A stretch of 64,000 nucleotides of DNA from Blastococcus sp. TF02A-30. GTDB taxonomy: Bacteria > Actinomycetota > Actinomycetes > Mycobacteriales > Geodermatophilaceae. The stretch covers positions 402,831 through 466,830 of the forward strand of contig NZ_QOHJ01000004.1 of the NCBI RefSeq assembly GCF_003319185.1, read 5' to 3'. Under the pieces are notes generated by a model that was not told the origin of the DNA, made no database searches, and saw only the letters and a list, made by a program, of their open reading frames with translations. How positions within the stretch are numbered: the first letter of the stretch is position 1; each line of letters starts with the position of its first letter. Below are positions 44,396 through 52,636 of this stretch, piece after piece. The position numbers and the translations under genes were made by a program.

Positions 44396-45991
44396 TCAGT
44401 GCAGGAGAGCCGCCTGCTCCTCGGCAAGCCGCTCGGCACCCGAGGTGGTCTGGAGGGCCTTCTCCTTGATGAAGAGGACGACGACCAGCGCGAGCGCCGC
44501 CAGGGGCGTGGCGATGAGGAAGAGCTCCGCCGTCGCGTCGCCGTAGGCGTTCTCGACGACGGTGCGGACCTCGGCCGGCAGGGTGGAGACGTCGGGCACC
44601 GCCGCCTCCCCGCCACCCTCCGCGCCGCCGCCGAGGACGCTCAGGTCCTCGGTGACCCGGCTGGCCAGCAGCGCGCCGAGCGCGCTCACGCCGATCGTGC
44701 CGCCGAGGCTGCGGAAGAAGGACACCACCGAGGTGGCCGCCCCCAGCTCCGCGGCCGGGACGTCGTTCTGCGCGGCCAGCACCAGGTTCTGCATGAGCAT
44801 GCCGACGCCGGCGCCCAGCACCACCATGAAGACGCCGAGCACCCACGGCGAGGTCCGCGCGTCGATCGTGGCGAACAGGGCGAACCCGGTGGTCATCAGG
44901 ATGCCGCCGGCCACCAGCCAGCCCTTCCAGCGCCCGGTCTTGGTGATCAGGCCACCGGCGACGGTGGAGGAGACCAGCAGACCGCCGACCAGCGGCAGCG
45001 TGAGCAGCCCCGACTCGGTCGGCGAGTCGCCCAGCGAGATCTGCAGGTACTGGGCGAGGAACACGGTGCCGCCGAACATGGCGACGCCGACGAGGGCGCT
45101 GGCCAGCACCGACAGCGACACCGTCCGGCTGCGGAAGATGCCCAGCGGGATGATCGGCTCGGCCACGCGGCCCTCGACCACGACGGTCGCCGCGAGCAGC
45201 ACCACCGCGCCGCCGACCATGAGCGCGGTCTCGGTCGAGGCCCACGCGAACCGGTCACCGGCGAAGGTGATCCAGATGAGCAGCAGGCTCACCCCGGCGG
45301 TGAGCAGCAGCGCGCCCCACCAGTCGATCCGCACCTCGCGACGGCGGACGGCGGGCAGGTGCAGCGTCTTCTGCAGCAGCACCATCGCCAGCAGGGTGAA
45401 GGGCACGCCGAGCAGGAAGCACCAGCGCCAGCCCAGCCACGAGGTGTCGACGATGACGCCACCGATGAGCGGACCGCCGACGGTGGCGACGGCGAAGATG
45501 CCACCGAAGACGCCGGCGTACCGGCCCAGCTCGCGCGGCGGGATCATCGCCGCCATCACGATCTGCACCAGGGCGGTCAGGCCACCGGCACCGGCGCCCT
45601 GCAGCACGCGGGCAGCGATGAGCATCTCCGGGTTCTGCGAGAACCCGGCCAGCAGCGAGCCGAGGACGAACAGCGAGAAGGACAGCTGGAGCAGCAGCTT
45701 CTGGCTGAACAGGTCGGCGAGCTTGCCCCAGAGCGGGACGGTGGCGGTCATGGCCAGGAGCTCGGCGGTGACGATCCAGGTGTAGATCGACTGGCTGCCG
45801 CCGATCTCCGGGATGATCACCGGCAGGGCGTTGGACACGATCGTCGCGGCCAGGATCGCCACGAACATGCCCATGAACAGGCCGGACAGCGCCTGCAGCA
45901 CCTCGCGGCGGCTCATCGGCGCGGGCGCCTCCCCGGGCGCGGCGCCGCCCGGCTGCGGGGACGTCAGCGCGACGTCGTCGGTGGTGGACAC
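44396..45991 (-). CDS. Multidrug efflux MFS transporter (DHA2, 14 TM)
   Basis: A 531-residue transporter with 14 hydrophobic segments. LDATIVSNALPVI-like AATIVSNALPVIIPEIGG, GKLADLFSQKLLLQ (motif A), AARVLQGAGAGGLTALVQIVMAAMIPP and RWCFLLGVPF are DHA2 hallmarks. The GTG at 45991 has GAGGAG four bases upstream. It lies 50 bp downstream of a TetR gene on the same strand, so the pair is a self-regulated efflux operon, probably removing a toxic or xenobiotic compound. Confidence 0.9.
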   Translation of the reverse strand: MSTTDDVALTSPQPGGAAPGEAPAPMSRREVLQALSGLFMGMFVAILAATIVSNALPVIIPEIGGSQSIYTWIVTAELLAMTATVPLWGKLADLFSQKLLLQLSFSLFVLGSLLAGFSQNPEMLIAARVLQGAGAGGLTALVQIVMAAMIPPRELGRYAGVFGGIFAVATVGGPLIGGVIVDTSWLGWRWCFLLGVPFTLLAMVLLQKTLHLPAVRRREVRIDWWGALLLTAGVSLLLIWITFAGDRFAWASTETALMVGGAVVLLAATVVVEGRVAEPIIPLGIFRSRTVSLSVLASALVGVAMFGGTVFLAQYLQISLGDSPTESGLLTLPLVGGLLVSSTVAGGLITKTGRWKGWLVAGGILMTTGFALFATIDARTSPWVLGVFMVVLGAGVGMLMQNLVLAAQNDVPAAELGAATSVVSFFRSLGGTIGVSALGALLASRVTEDLSVLGGGAEGGGEAAVPDVSTLPAEVRTVVENAYGDATAELFLIATPLAALALVVVLFIKEKALQTTSGAERLAEEQAALLH

Positions 45992-46041
45992 GGTTCTCCT
46001 CGGGACGTGCGGGAACGCGCCGGCGGTGGCCGGCGCGGTGG

Positions 46042-46641
46042 TCAGCGGGGGGCGGGCAGCCCGGCGGCGACGGCGTCGAGCGCCTCGTCCAGCAGCGCGG
46101 CGAGCGGGCCGCGGGCGGCAGGCCCGTGCCAGCGGGACAGGGCGACGCGCACCGCGCAGCCGAGGACGGCGGCGAGGAGCTGGGGGTAGAGGTCGCGCTC
46201 GGCGTCCAGGCCCGTGCGCCGGGCGAGGGCCTGCGCCATGCGCCGCTCGTTGGCCGCACCGAGCTCGACCAGGCGCGGCAGCAGCTCCTGGTCGGCGGCG
46301 ATGACGGTGAGCCGCAGCTGCCAGTCCTCGCGCTCGGCCTCGACGACGGCGAGGTCGGCGTGCAGCGCGGCGCGAGCGGCGGCCAACGGGGGCAGCGCGG
46401 CGTCCTGCTGGTCGAGCAGCGTGCCGAAGCGGTCGTCGTCGGCCCCGTCGGGGCGCAGCAGCGCCTCCTCCTTGCCGGAGAAGTGGTTGAAGAACGTCCG
46501 GTAGGAGACGCCGGCCTCCGACGCGATCTGCTCGACCGTGATCGCGGAGAGGCCGTGCTCGCCGGCCAGCCGCAGCGTCGCGGCGGCCAGGGCACGGCGG
46601 GTGTCGAGCTTCTTGCGCTCGCGCAGGCCGGTCTCGGTCAC
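46042..46641 (-). CDS. TetR family repressor of the MFS operon
   Basis: A 199-residue regulator: GLRERKKLDTRRALAAATLRLAGEHG then ITVEQIASEAGVSYRTFFNHFSGKEEALL is the HTH. The GTG at 46641 is chosen: it has a GGAG seven bases upstream and leaves the operator free; the frame is open to 46677, inside the operator. It precedes the DHA2 transporter and probably represses the whole operon until a transported drug binds. Confidence 0.85.
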   Translation of the reverse strand: MTETGLRERKKLDTRRALAAATLRLAGEHGLSAITVEQIASEAGVSYRTFFNHFSGKEEALLRPDGADDDRFGTLLDQQDAALPPLAAARAALHADLAVVEAEREDWQLRLTVIAADQELLPRLVELGAANERRMAQALARRTGLDAERDLYPQLLAAVLGCAVRVALSRWHGPAARGPLAALLDEALDAVAAGLPAPR

Positions 46642-46663
46642 CGGAGCACTCCACCACGTTCGC

Positions 46664-46693
46664 TGCACACTGTGCAACGTTGCACGCTGTGCA
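46664..46693. promoter_or_regulatory. TetR operator: two palindromes in tandem
   Basis: TGCACACTGTGCA and TGCACGCTGTGCA are separated by four bases (ACGT), 23 bp upstream of the TetR GTG. Each is a near-perfect palindrome and each differs from the other at one position. The 17-bp repeat spacing fits two TetR dimers on the promoter. Confidence 0.65.
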
Positions 46694-46725
46694 GTCAGTT
46701 ACACCGAGCCCGGCCCAGAGACGGC

Positions 46726-46780
46726 GAGTGCGACGAACTCGTGGCGATCAGCGGGTGATGGCCACGAGTTCGTCGCACTC
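46726..46780. terminator. 25-bp-arm palindrome
   Basis: Left arm 46726-46750 and right arm 46756-46780 are complementary with one mismatch, around a GCGGG loop. It lies 14 bp after the stop of the FabG-like gene, so it most simply is that gene's terminator. Its length and AT-richer content are unusual here and could mark a repeat element. Confidence 0.6.
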
Positions 46781-46794
46781 GGGGGTGGTGCGGC

Positions 46795-47559
46795 TCAGGC
46801 CTTGGGGCCACCGGCGGCGTAGACGACCTGACCGGAGATGAACCCGGCCCCCTCGCTGGCGAAGAACGAGGCGAGGTGCGCGATGTCCTCGGGCTGGCCG
46901 ACACGGGCCACCGGGATCTGCGAGGCGGCGCCCTTGATGAAGTCGTCGAAGGGGATGCCGACGCGCTCGGCGGTCGCCTTGGTCATCTCGGTCTGGATGA
47001 AGCCGGGGGCGATGGCGTTGGCGGTGACGCCGAACTTGCCCAGCTCGATGGCCAGGGTCTTGGTGAAGCCCTGCAGGCCGGCCTTGGCGGTGGAGTAGTT
47101 CGCCTGGCCGCGGTTGCCCAGCGCCGAGGTGCTCGACAGGTTGATGATCCGGCCCCACTTGGCGTCGATCATGTGCTTCTGGGCCGCGCGGGTCATGAGG
47201 AAGGCGCCCCGCAGGTGCACGTTCATGACGATGTCCCAGTCGGAGTCGGACATCTTGAACAGCATGTTGTCGCGCAGCACGCCGGCGTTGTTGACCAGCA
47301 CGACCGGCGGGCCGAGCTCCGCGGCGATCCGGTCGACGGCGGCCTGGACCTGCTCGGCGTCGCTGACGTCGGCGCCCACGGCCAGCCCCCGGCCGCCGGC
47401 CGCCTCGATGGCCTCGACGGTGCCCTTGGCCGAGCCCTCGTCCAGGTCCAGCACGGCGACGGCGAAGCCGTCCTGCGCCAGCCGGATCGCCGTGGCGGCC
47501 CCGATGCCGCGGGCAGCCCCGGTCACGATGGCCACGCGGGCCCCGTTCGACTCGCTCAT
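46795..47559 (-). CDS. FabG-like SDR (3-oxoacyl-ACP reductase family)
   Basis: A 254-residue SDR: TGAARGIGAATA, NNAGVLRDNMLFKM, NLSSTSALGNRGQANYSTAKAGLQGFTKTLA with the catalytic Ser, Tyr and Lys, then PGFIQTEMTK and a C-terminal GAGFISGQVVYAAGGPKA. The ANYSTAKAG and RDNML blocks are typical of FabG and acetoacetyl-CoA reductases. It stands alone with its own terminator, not in a fatty acid synthesis cluster, so it is probably a CoA-linked or specialised reductase rather than the main FabG. Confidence 0.87.
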   Translation of the reverse strand: MSESNGARVAIVTGAARGIGAATAIRLAQDGFAVAVLDLDEGSAKGTVEAIEAAGGRGLAVGADVSDAEQVQAAVDRIAAELGPPVVLVNNAGVLRDNMLFKMSDSDWDIVMNVHLRGAFLMTRAAQKHMIDAKWGRIINLSSTSALGNRGQANYSTAKAGLQGFTKTLAIELGKFGVTANAIAPGFIQTEMTKATAERVGIPFDDFIKGAASQIPVARVGQPEDIAHLASFFASEGAGFISGQVVYAAGGPKA

Positions 47560-47669
47560 GAAGGTTCCTCTCGTCTCGTCGCCCGGTCCGCGCCCGTGCG
47601 GCCGGCGAGCTGCTCGACACGTTACGGGCGGGCCCCGTGGCGGCCGTCACGAGGTCGGCGGCGTCGTCC

Positions 47670-48089
47670 TCAGGGCCAGATCGAGGCGACGATGATCGCC
47701 GCGACGGCCAGCTGGCCGGCCGCGCTGACCAGGCTGGCGGGGTGGAAGCGCACCTCGATCAGCGCCTCGCCCAGGCGGCCCGGGGTGACCAGGTTGAGCA
47801 CCAGGAAGGCGACCGCCTGCAGCAGCACGCCGAGGACGCCGAACACCACGGTCCACCACAGCGCGCGGCCGAACCCGTCGGTGGCGTTCGTCCAGATGGT
47901 GGTGAAGGCGATCGCGCCCTGCCCGAGGAAGCCGGCGGCCAGCACGATCCCGGCGTTCACCGACCGCTCCTGGTAGATGTGCCGCCCCAGGTGGCCGGGG
48001 GTGAGCAGGTCGAGCGCCAGGAAGCCGAGCATCAGCAGCGCGATGCCCACCCCCGTGTACGCGGCTGCGTAGCCGATGCTGGCCAGCAC
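47670..48089 (-). CDS. DUF350 membrane protein
   Basis: A 139-residue protein with four hydrophobic segments and the DUF350 pattern: LDLLTPGHLG in the first half and LNLVTPGRLGEAL in the second, showing an internal duplication. Function unknown; DUF350 genes often lie near stress and membrane-repair genes. Start GTG at 48089. Confidence 0.82.
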   Translation of the reverse strand: MLASIGYAAAYTGVGIALLMLGFLALDLLTPGHLGRHIYQERSVNAGIVLAAGFLGQGAIAFTTIWTNATDGFGRALWWTVVFGVLGVLLQAVAFLVLNLVTPGRLGEALIEVRFHPASLVSAAGQLAVAAIIVASIWP

Positions 48090-48131
48090 TGGAGCGACCT
48101 CCGGGGTCCGGGTGGAACGGGCCTGCCGTGT

Positions 48132-48590
48132 CTACCGCACCGCCGGTCCGGGCGCACCCGGCGCCCCCGGGCGGACGACGTCGACGCGCGCGAAGCCCTC
48201 GTCCGTGGTCGGCGGCACGAACCGCGCCACCGCCGCGTGCAACCCGACCGGCGGTACGCGCGTCGCCTCGGGGCGGGCGTCGTTGCGCTCGCGGCAGAGC
48301 TCCAGCGGCGTGTCCAGCCAGACCGCGCGGACCGGCACCCCCGCCGACCGCGCCAGGGCGATGAGCGGTGCCCGCTCGGCCGGGGAGGCGTTCGTGTTGT
48401 CGACGACGACGCTGCGCCCCGCGGCGAGCTGCTCCGCCACCACCCGCTGCTGCCGGGCCTCGCGGCGGCGCGCCCGCGGCCAGTGGTCCTTGCTCACGAC
48501 GGCGTGGGTGCCGGCCAGGTGCTGCGCGACCCAGCGTGACTTGCCCGCGCCCTGCAGGCCGACCACCACGACGACCTCCTGGCCGGGCAC
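48132..48590 (-). CDS. P-loop kinase-like ATP-binding protein (PNK/zeta-toxin-like)
   Basis: A 152-residue AAA-type kinase fold. The Walker A is GLQGAGKSRW at residues about 11-20, then a DHW after a short helix, and VVDNTNASPAER is the lid/Walker B-like segment seen in T4 polynucleotide kinase-like and related proteins. It could phosphorylate a nucleic acid end or a small molecule. It follows an 86-aa gene by six bases in the same direction. Not a full zeta toxin in length and no antitoxin is obvious. Confidence 0.7.
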   Translation of the reverse strand: MPGQEVVVVVGLQGAGKSRWVAQHLAGTHAVVSKDHWPRARRREARQQRVVAEQLAAGRSVVVDNTNASPAERAPLIALARSAGVPVRAVWLDTPLELCRERNDARPEATRVPPVGLHAAVARFVPPTTDEGFARVDVVRPGAPGAPGPAVR

Positions 48591-48596
48591 CCCGGT

Positions 48597-48857
48597 TCAG
48601 GCGGTGCGCCGCAGCGGCGTCACCGCGTCGTCCTCCAGCGCGGGACGCGGTGCGGGGTGCTCCACGAGCGCCAGCACCCGGCCGGCCATGAACCGCGCGG
48701 TGCGCACCGGCGTGCCGCCGCGGGTCACCTCGGTCACCTCGACGACGCCGCGGCCGTGGGTCACCTCGACCCGGCGGCCGGCGCGGGTGGCCGCGACGTC
48801 GTAGGTCCGCGTGCCGCCACCGGCGTCGATCACGATCTCGACCCGATCGCCCTTCAT
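48597..48857 (-). CDS. Hypothetical protein (86 aa)
   Basis: An 86-residue, mostly beta-strand protein (VEIVIDAGGGTRTYDVAATRAG, RRVEVTHGRGVVEVTEVTRGGTPVRTARF). No family recognised. It is directly upstream of the P-loop kinase-like gene and probably co-transcribed; high GC3 supports it being real. Confidence 0.6.
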   Translation of the reverse strand: MKGDRVEIVIDAGGGTRTYDVAATRAGRRVEVTHGRGVVEVTEVTRGGTPVRTARFMAGRVLALVEHPAPRPALEDDAVTPLRRTA

Positions 48858-48884
48858 CCCTGCTCCCCTCCCGCAGGGCGGTCC

Positions 48885-48914
48885 GGCCCTGCAGTGGTGG
48901 AACGCCGCAGGGCC
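48885..48914. terminator. Hairpin downstream of the AI-2E gene
   Basis: GGCCCTGC and GCAGGGCC, 8-bp perfect arms with a 14-nt loop, after the stop at 48970 on the minus strand. A weak terminator candidate. Confidence 0.35.
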
Positions 48915-48969
48915 TGCGCCGATTCCGCCGCACGGACCGACGACGGCGCCCTGACCAGGGAGTTCGCGC

Positions 48970-50271
48970 TCAGGGAGCGGGATCGTCGTGCTTCTCCGGC
49001 GGCGTGGGGGGCTCCCCGTCCGGAGGCGGCACCGCCGCCGCGCGCCGGGGGTGGTGCAGCCGCTGGACGGCGGCCATCGCCGCCTGGCGGGCGTGCACGC
49101 GCTCCCGGCCGCGCGAGGTCCGGGGCGCGCGGGGCTCCTCCCGGAGGAACGCGTCCAGCCAGTGCCCGCGCGGGTCGACGTCCACGAGCAGCGCCTTCAC
49201 CAGCAGGGTGAGCGGGATGGCCAGGAAGGCGCCCAGGGCCCCCAGCACCCAGCCCCAGAAGAGCACCGCGACGAAGGTGACCGTGGTGGACAGACCCACC
49301 GAGTCACCGACGAAGCGCGGCTGGATCAGCGTCTGGATGACGAAGTTCAGCCCGGCGTAGACCGCGACGATGACGCCGAACTCACCCCAGCCGCCGCCGA
49401 GCAGCCCGAGCAGCGCCGGCGGGGCGAGCCCCAGGACGAAGCCGATGTTCGGGATGTAGTTGGTGACGAACGCCAGCAGCCCCCACAGCACCGGCAGCGG
49501 GACGCCGAGCACCCAGAGGGCGATGCCGTCGCCGACGGCCACGATCGCGCCGAACAGGGTGCTCACCCACAGGTAGCTGCGGGTGCCGCGGACGAACAGG
49601 CCCAGGGCGATGCGCAGGTGCGGCCGCTCCTGGGCCACCAGCCGGAGCCGCAGGCCGAAGCCGCCGGACTCGATGACGAGGAAGACCAGCGCCAGCATGA
49701 GCAGGAGCAACGTGCTGCCCGCGTCGGTGAGGGCCGCGAACAGCCCGGTCGCGATGCTCACGACCTGGCCGTAGTCGATCTGCTCGACGAGGTCGGAGAC
49801 CTGGCCGGAGACGATGCCGGCGTCGTTGAGGTCGGAGACCACCCCGTTGATCAGCGCTTCGGCCCGGTCGGCGTACGCGGGCAGCCGGTCCGCCAGCTGG
49901 CCGATGGAGACGATCAGCAGGACCACGAAGCCGAGCAGCACGCCCCAGACCAGGACGAGCAGCACGGTGGCGGCCAGCCAGCGGGGCAGCCCGGCCCGGC
50001 GCAGCCAGCTCTGCACCGGGGTCAGCGCGAGCACCACCACGAACGCCAGCAGCAGCGGCGCGATCAGCCAGGACAGCGCGCGGATGCCGGCGACCGCGAC
50101 GGTGGCCGCGGCCACGCCGGCCACGAGCAGGAACCACCGCGGGATGCCGCTCGCGGGCGCGAGCGGCCCCAGCGCCACGTCGGGATCGGCGGAGGTGGCC
50201 GGCGATCCGGTCGTCGGGACGGCGTCGTCCGGCGCCGCACCGTCCGCGGGCACCTGCGGTCGCGCCGTCAT
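48970..50271 (-). CDS. AI-2E family transporter (first copy)
   Basis: A 433-residue membrane protein. The N-terminal 40 residues and C-terminal 60 are polar tails; between them are eight hydrophobic segments with the AI-2E family pattern (LALTPVQSWLRRAG, NYIPNIGFVLGLAPPALL, FVIQTLIQPRFVGDSVGLSTTVTFVAVLFWGWVLGALGAFLAIPLT; key part VGLSTT...LGAFLAIP). Members include putative signal exporters and Na+/H+ antiporters; substrate here unknown. Confidence 0.86.
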   Translation of the reverse strand: MTARPQVPADGAAPDDAVPTTGSPATSADPDVALGPLAPASGIPRWFLLVAGVAAATVAVAGIRALSWLIAPLLLAFVVVLALTPVQSWLRRAGLPRWLAATVLLVLVWGVLLGFVVLLIVSIGQLADRLPAYADRAEALINGVVSDLNDAGIVSGQVSDLVEQIDYGQVVSIATGLFAALTDAGSTLLLLMLALVFLVIESGGFGLRLRLVAQERPHLRIALGLFVRGTRSYLWVSTLFGAIVAVGDGIALWVLGVPLPVLWGLLAFVTNYIPNIGFVLGLAPPALLGLLGGGWGEFGVIVAVYAGLNFVIQTLIQPRFVGDSVGLSTTVTFVAVLFWGWVLGALGAFLAIPLTLLVKALLVDVDPRGHWLDAFLREEPRAPRTSRGRERVHARQAAMAAVQRLHHPRRAAAVPPPDGEPPTPPEKHDDPAP

Positions 50272-50341
50272 GCCGTCCCCTCCCCGGTCGCCTCCGTGCG
50301 GAACGATGCCCGCCCGCGGGCGGCGGGGCCAGACGACACGG

Positions 50342-50740
50342 TCAGCGCGCGGCGTCGAGCAGCGCGGTCATCTCCTCGAGCTGGAAGAACTGCGCGGTCA
50401 GGCGCGCGCTCTGCCCACCGAGGTCGGGGTCGGCGCCGGCGGCCAGCAGCGCCCGGACGGCGTCGGCGGCCTGCTTGAACACGGCCGCGGCCAGCGGCGT
50501 CTGCCCGCGGTCGTTGACCCGGGCGTGGTCGGCGCCGCGTTCCAGCAGCGCGGCCACCGTGCCGCCGTGGCCGTAGTAGGCGGCGAGCAGCAGCAAGGTG
50601 TCGCCCTTGTCGTTGGTGAGGTCCACCGGGACGCCGGCGTCGAGGTAGGCCGCCAGCTCGTCGGTGTGCCCGAAGCGGGCGAGGTCGAAGACCTTCCCCG
50701 CCAGCTCGACGACACCGGGATCGATCGGTCCACTGCTCAC
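50342..50740 (-). CDS. Ankyrin repeat protein
   Basis: A 132-residue protein with three to four ankyrin repeats: DLARFGHTDELAAYLDAGVPVDLTND, GDTLLLLAAYYGHGGTVAALLERGAD, GQTPLAAAVFKQAADAVRALLAAGADP. The sequence is unusually compact, just repeats with a short tail. Ankyrin repeats bind proteins; small bacterial ones are often annexed to catalase or redox systems. Start GTG at 50740. Confidence 0.85.
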   Translation of the reverse strand: MSSGPIDPGVVELAGKVFDLARFGHTDELAAYLDAGVPVDLTNDKGDTLLLLAAYYGHGGTVAALLERGADHARVNDRGQTPLAAAVFKQAADAVRALLAAGADPDLGGQSARLTAQFFQLEEMTALLDAAR

Positions 50741-50750
50741 GCCGTCCAGC

Positions 50751-51248
50751 CTAGGAGCCGTCGAGCGCGAGCTTGTAGCCCACGTGCGAGGCGGTGAAGC
50801 CCAGCCGCTCGTAGAACCGCTGCGCGCCGGACCGGCTGCGGTCGGTCGTCAGCTGGACCAGCGCGCAGCCGCTCCGCCGGGCCTCCGCCACGGCCCAGCG
50901 GAGCAGCGCCTCGCCCAGGCCGGCGCCGCGACGGTCGGCGCGCACGCGCACCGCCTCGATCTGCCCGCGCGACGCACCACCGCGGGACAGGCCCGGCAGG
51001 ACGCTGAGCTGGAGGGTGCCGACGACGTCGTCCCCGTCGACCGCGACCACGAGCAGGTGGGCGGGATCGGCGGCGACCGCCGCGAAGGCCCGGAGGTAGG
51101 GCGCCAGCCCCTCCTCGGGTCGCTCCCGGCCGGCGCCCAGCGGGTCGTCGGCCAGCAGCGCGACCAGCGCGGGCACGTCGTCCGCGGTGGCGGCGCGCAC
51201 GACGACGGGGCCGGCGCCGGGCAGCGGCCCCCACGCCACCCCGACCAT
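50751..51248 (-). CDS. GNAT N-acetyltransferase
   Basis: A 165-residue acetyltransferase: VVRAATADDVPALVALL start, VVGTLQLSVLPGLSRGG, IEAVRVRADRRGAGLGEALLRWAV (acetyl-CoA loop RRGAGLG) and FYERLGF near the end. It transfers acetyl from acetyl-CoA to an amine of an unknown acceptor. The ATG shares a base with the upstream dienelactone hydrolase stop (TGATG). Confidence 0.85.
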   Translation of the reverse strand: MVGVAWGPLPGAGPVVVRAATADDVPALVALLADDPLGAGRERPEEGLAPYLRAFAAVAADPAHLLVVAVDGDDVVGTLQLSVLPGLSRGGASRGQIEAVRVRADRRGAGLGEALLRWAVAEARRSGCALVQLTTDRSRSGAQRFYERLGFTASHVGYKLALDGS

Positions 51249-52000
51249 CAGCGCAGCGCGACGCGGTCGGTCAGGGCCAGCACGTGCTCCCAGGCGTCGC
51301 GGCAGGCCTCGGCCCACTCGTCGTGCGCCCGGTCGAAGAAGGAGTGCGGGGCGCCCTCGTACACCGGCGCGTCCACCTCGGCGCCGGCCGCCCGCATCCG
51401 GTCGGCGAGCGCCAGCTGCTCGGCCACCGGCGTCGCCGCGTCGGCCCCGGCCACCACCATGACCGTGGGCAGGTGGGCCCGGTCCGCGGCCTGCCCCACG
51501 AGGGCCGGGCGGCCGTAGAACCCGGCGCACCCGGCCAGGTCGAGGTCCCCGCCGGACTGCCGCCAGGAGTGGCTGCCGCCGAAGCAGAAGCCGACGGTGA
51601 CCACGGGCAGGTCCGGCCGCGTGCGCCGGCGCAGCTCCGCGACGGCGGCGGTCAGGTCGGCGTCGATGCCTGCCTCGGTGGTCTGGGGGACGTGCGGCTG
51701 CCAGTCGAAGTCCTCGCCGCGCGTGCCGGCCTCGGGGACGCCCGCCGTGCGCCCGAACCAGTCGACCGCCAGCGCCGCGACGCCGGCACGGGCGAACTGC
51801 TCGGCGAGCGCCGCGTAGAACGGGTGCAGCCCACGGATGTCCGGCAGCACCACGACCCCGACGCGGGCGTCGCCGGCCGGTGCCGCCCAGGCCGCGGAGA
51901 AGCGGGTCCCGTCGGCGGCGGTGAGGGTGAGGGGCTCCCGGTCACCGACCTCTCCGCTGCGCGGCGGGGCGGGCGGGCGGCTGTCGTGGTCGTGGCACAC
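51248..52000 (-). CDS. Dienelactone hydrolase family protein
   Basis: A 250-residue alpha/beta hydrolase: PDIRGLHPFYAALAEQFARAG, nucleophile Cys in GFCFGG, Asp in VAGADAATP, His in APHSFFDRAHDEW. This is the Cys-His-Asp triad of dienelactone hydrolases and related carboxymethylenebutenolidases. Natural substrate unknown. GTG start; three bases after the ferritin-like gene stop. Confidence 0.87.
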   Translation of the reverse strand: MCHDHDSRPPAPPRSGEVGDREPLTLTAADGTRFSAAWAAPAGDARVGVVVLPDIRGLHPFYAALAEQFARAGVAALAVDWFGRTAGVPEAGTRGEDFDWQPHVPQTTEAGIDADLTAAVAELRRRTRPDLPVVTVGFCFGGSHSWRQSGGDLDLAGCAGFYGRPALVGQAADRAHLPTVMVVAGADAATPVAEQLALADRMRAAGAEVDAPVYEGAPHSFFDRAHDEWAEACRDAWEHVLALTDRVALR

Positions 52001-52003
52001 GGC

Positions 52004-52549
52004 TCAGGTGTCGGCCGCGTCGCTGGCCGCCTGGGAGCGGCCCCCGAAGATGCCGGCCGCCACCTCGCGGCGCGCCTCGGCCAGCCACTCGTGCTGGTCG
52101 TCGGCCTGGTCGATCAGCCGTTCCATGAGCGTCGCGTCCACCCGCCGGTCGGACTCGCCCAGGGCCCGCAGGGTCTCGAACCCCGCGCGCTTGGCCAGCA
52201 CCGCGGTGGCGATGAACTCGAACTCGACGAGGTCGCTCAGCGGCGAGCGGCTCAGCAGCCGGCCGTTGAGCTTGACCCGGCTGAGCTTCTCCGCGACCCA
52301 GCTGGCGGCCAGCTTGTAGCTGCGGACGGGCAGCCCGAGCGACTCCATCGTCGACCGCAGCCCGGAGCGCTCCTCGCGCAGCTCGTCGAGCAGCTGCTCG
52401 AGCGGCTGCTCGTAGGACGTGCCGCGCCAGCGCCCGATCATGCGGCTGACCAGCTCGATGCCGCCGGTGGCGGCGGCGAGGTGGTCGTTGCAGTAGACCG
52501 TGAGCAGGTCGGGGTTCTGCAGCGCGCCGCCGGTGGACGACTCGGACAC
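52004..52549 (-). CDS. Ferritin-like helical protein (hypothetical)
   Basis: About 181 residues forming four long helices: DLLTVYCNDHLAAATGGIELVSRM, LEQLLDELREERSGLRSTME, SDLVEFEFIATAVLAKRAGFETLRAL, MERLIDQADDQHEWLAEARRE. Repeated Glu/His positions are consistent with a ferritin-like bundle, but a clean EX2H pair set is not obvious. The GTG at 52549 has GGAGG four bases upstream and is preferred to the ATG 48 bp further up. It begins a four-gene run with DLH and GNAT. Confidence 0.65.
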   Translation of the reverse strand: MSESSTGGALQNPDLLTVYCNDHLAAATGGIELVSRMIGRWRGTSYEQPLEQLLDELREERSGLRSTMESLGLPVRSYKLAASWVAEKLSRVKLNGRLLSRSPLSDLVEFEFIATAVLAKRAGFETLRALGESDRRVDATLMERLIDQADDQHEWLAEARREVAAGIFGGRSQAASDAADT

Positions 52550-52636
52550 GGGGCCTCCTGGGGACGACGGACGGGACGGCCGGCTCTCGGCGGTCATTGT
52601 CGTCGCCCCGTGATCACCGCGCGCGGTGGCGCCCGG

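Noticed and set aside
46795..47559. FabG of the primary fatty acid synthesis system
   Set aside because: Family fits, but no other fatty acid genes are adjacent and it has its own terminator, so I leave the symbol blank.
48132..48857. Toxin-antitoxin module
   Set aside because: The P-loop protein has kinase motifs reminiscent of zeta toxins, but the upstream 86-aa protein shows no antitoxin family features.
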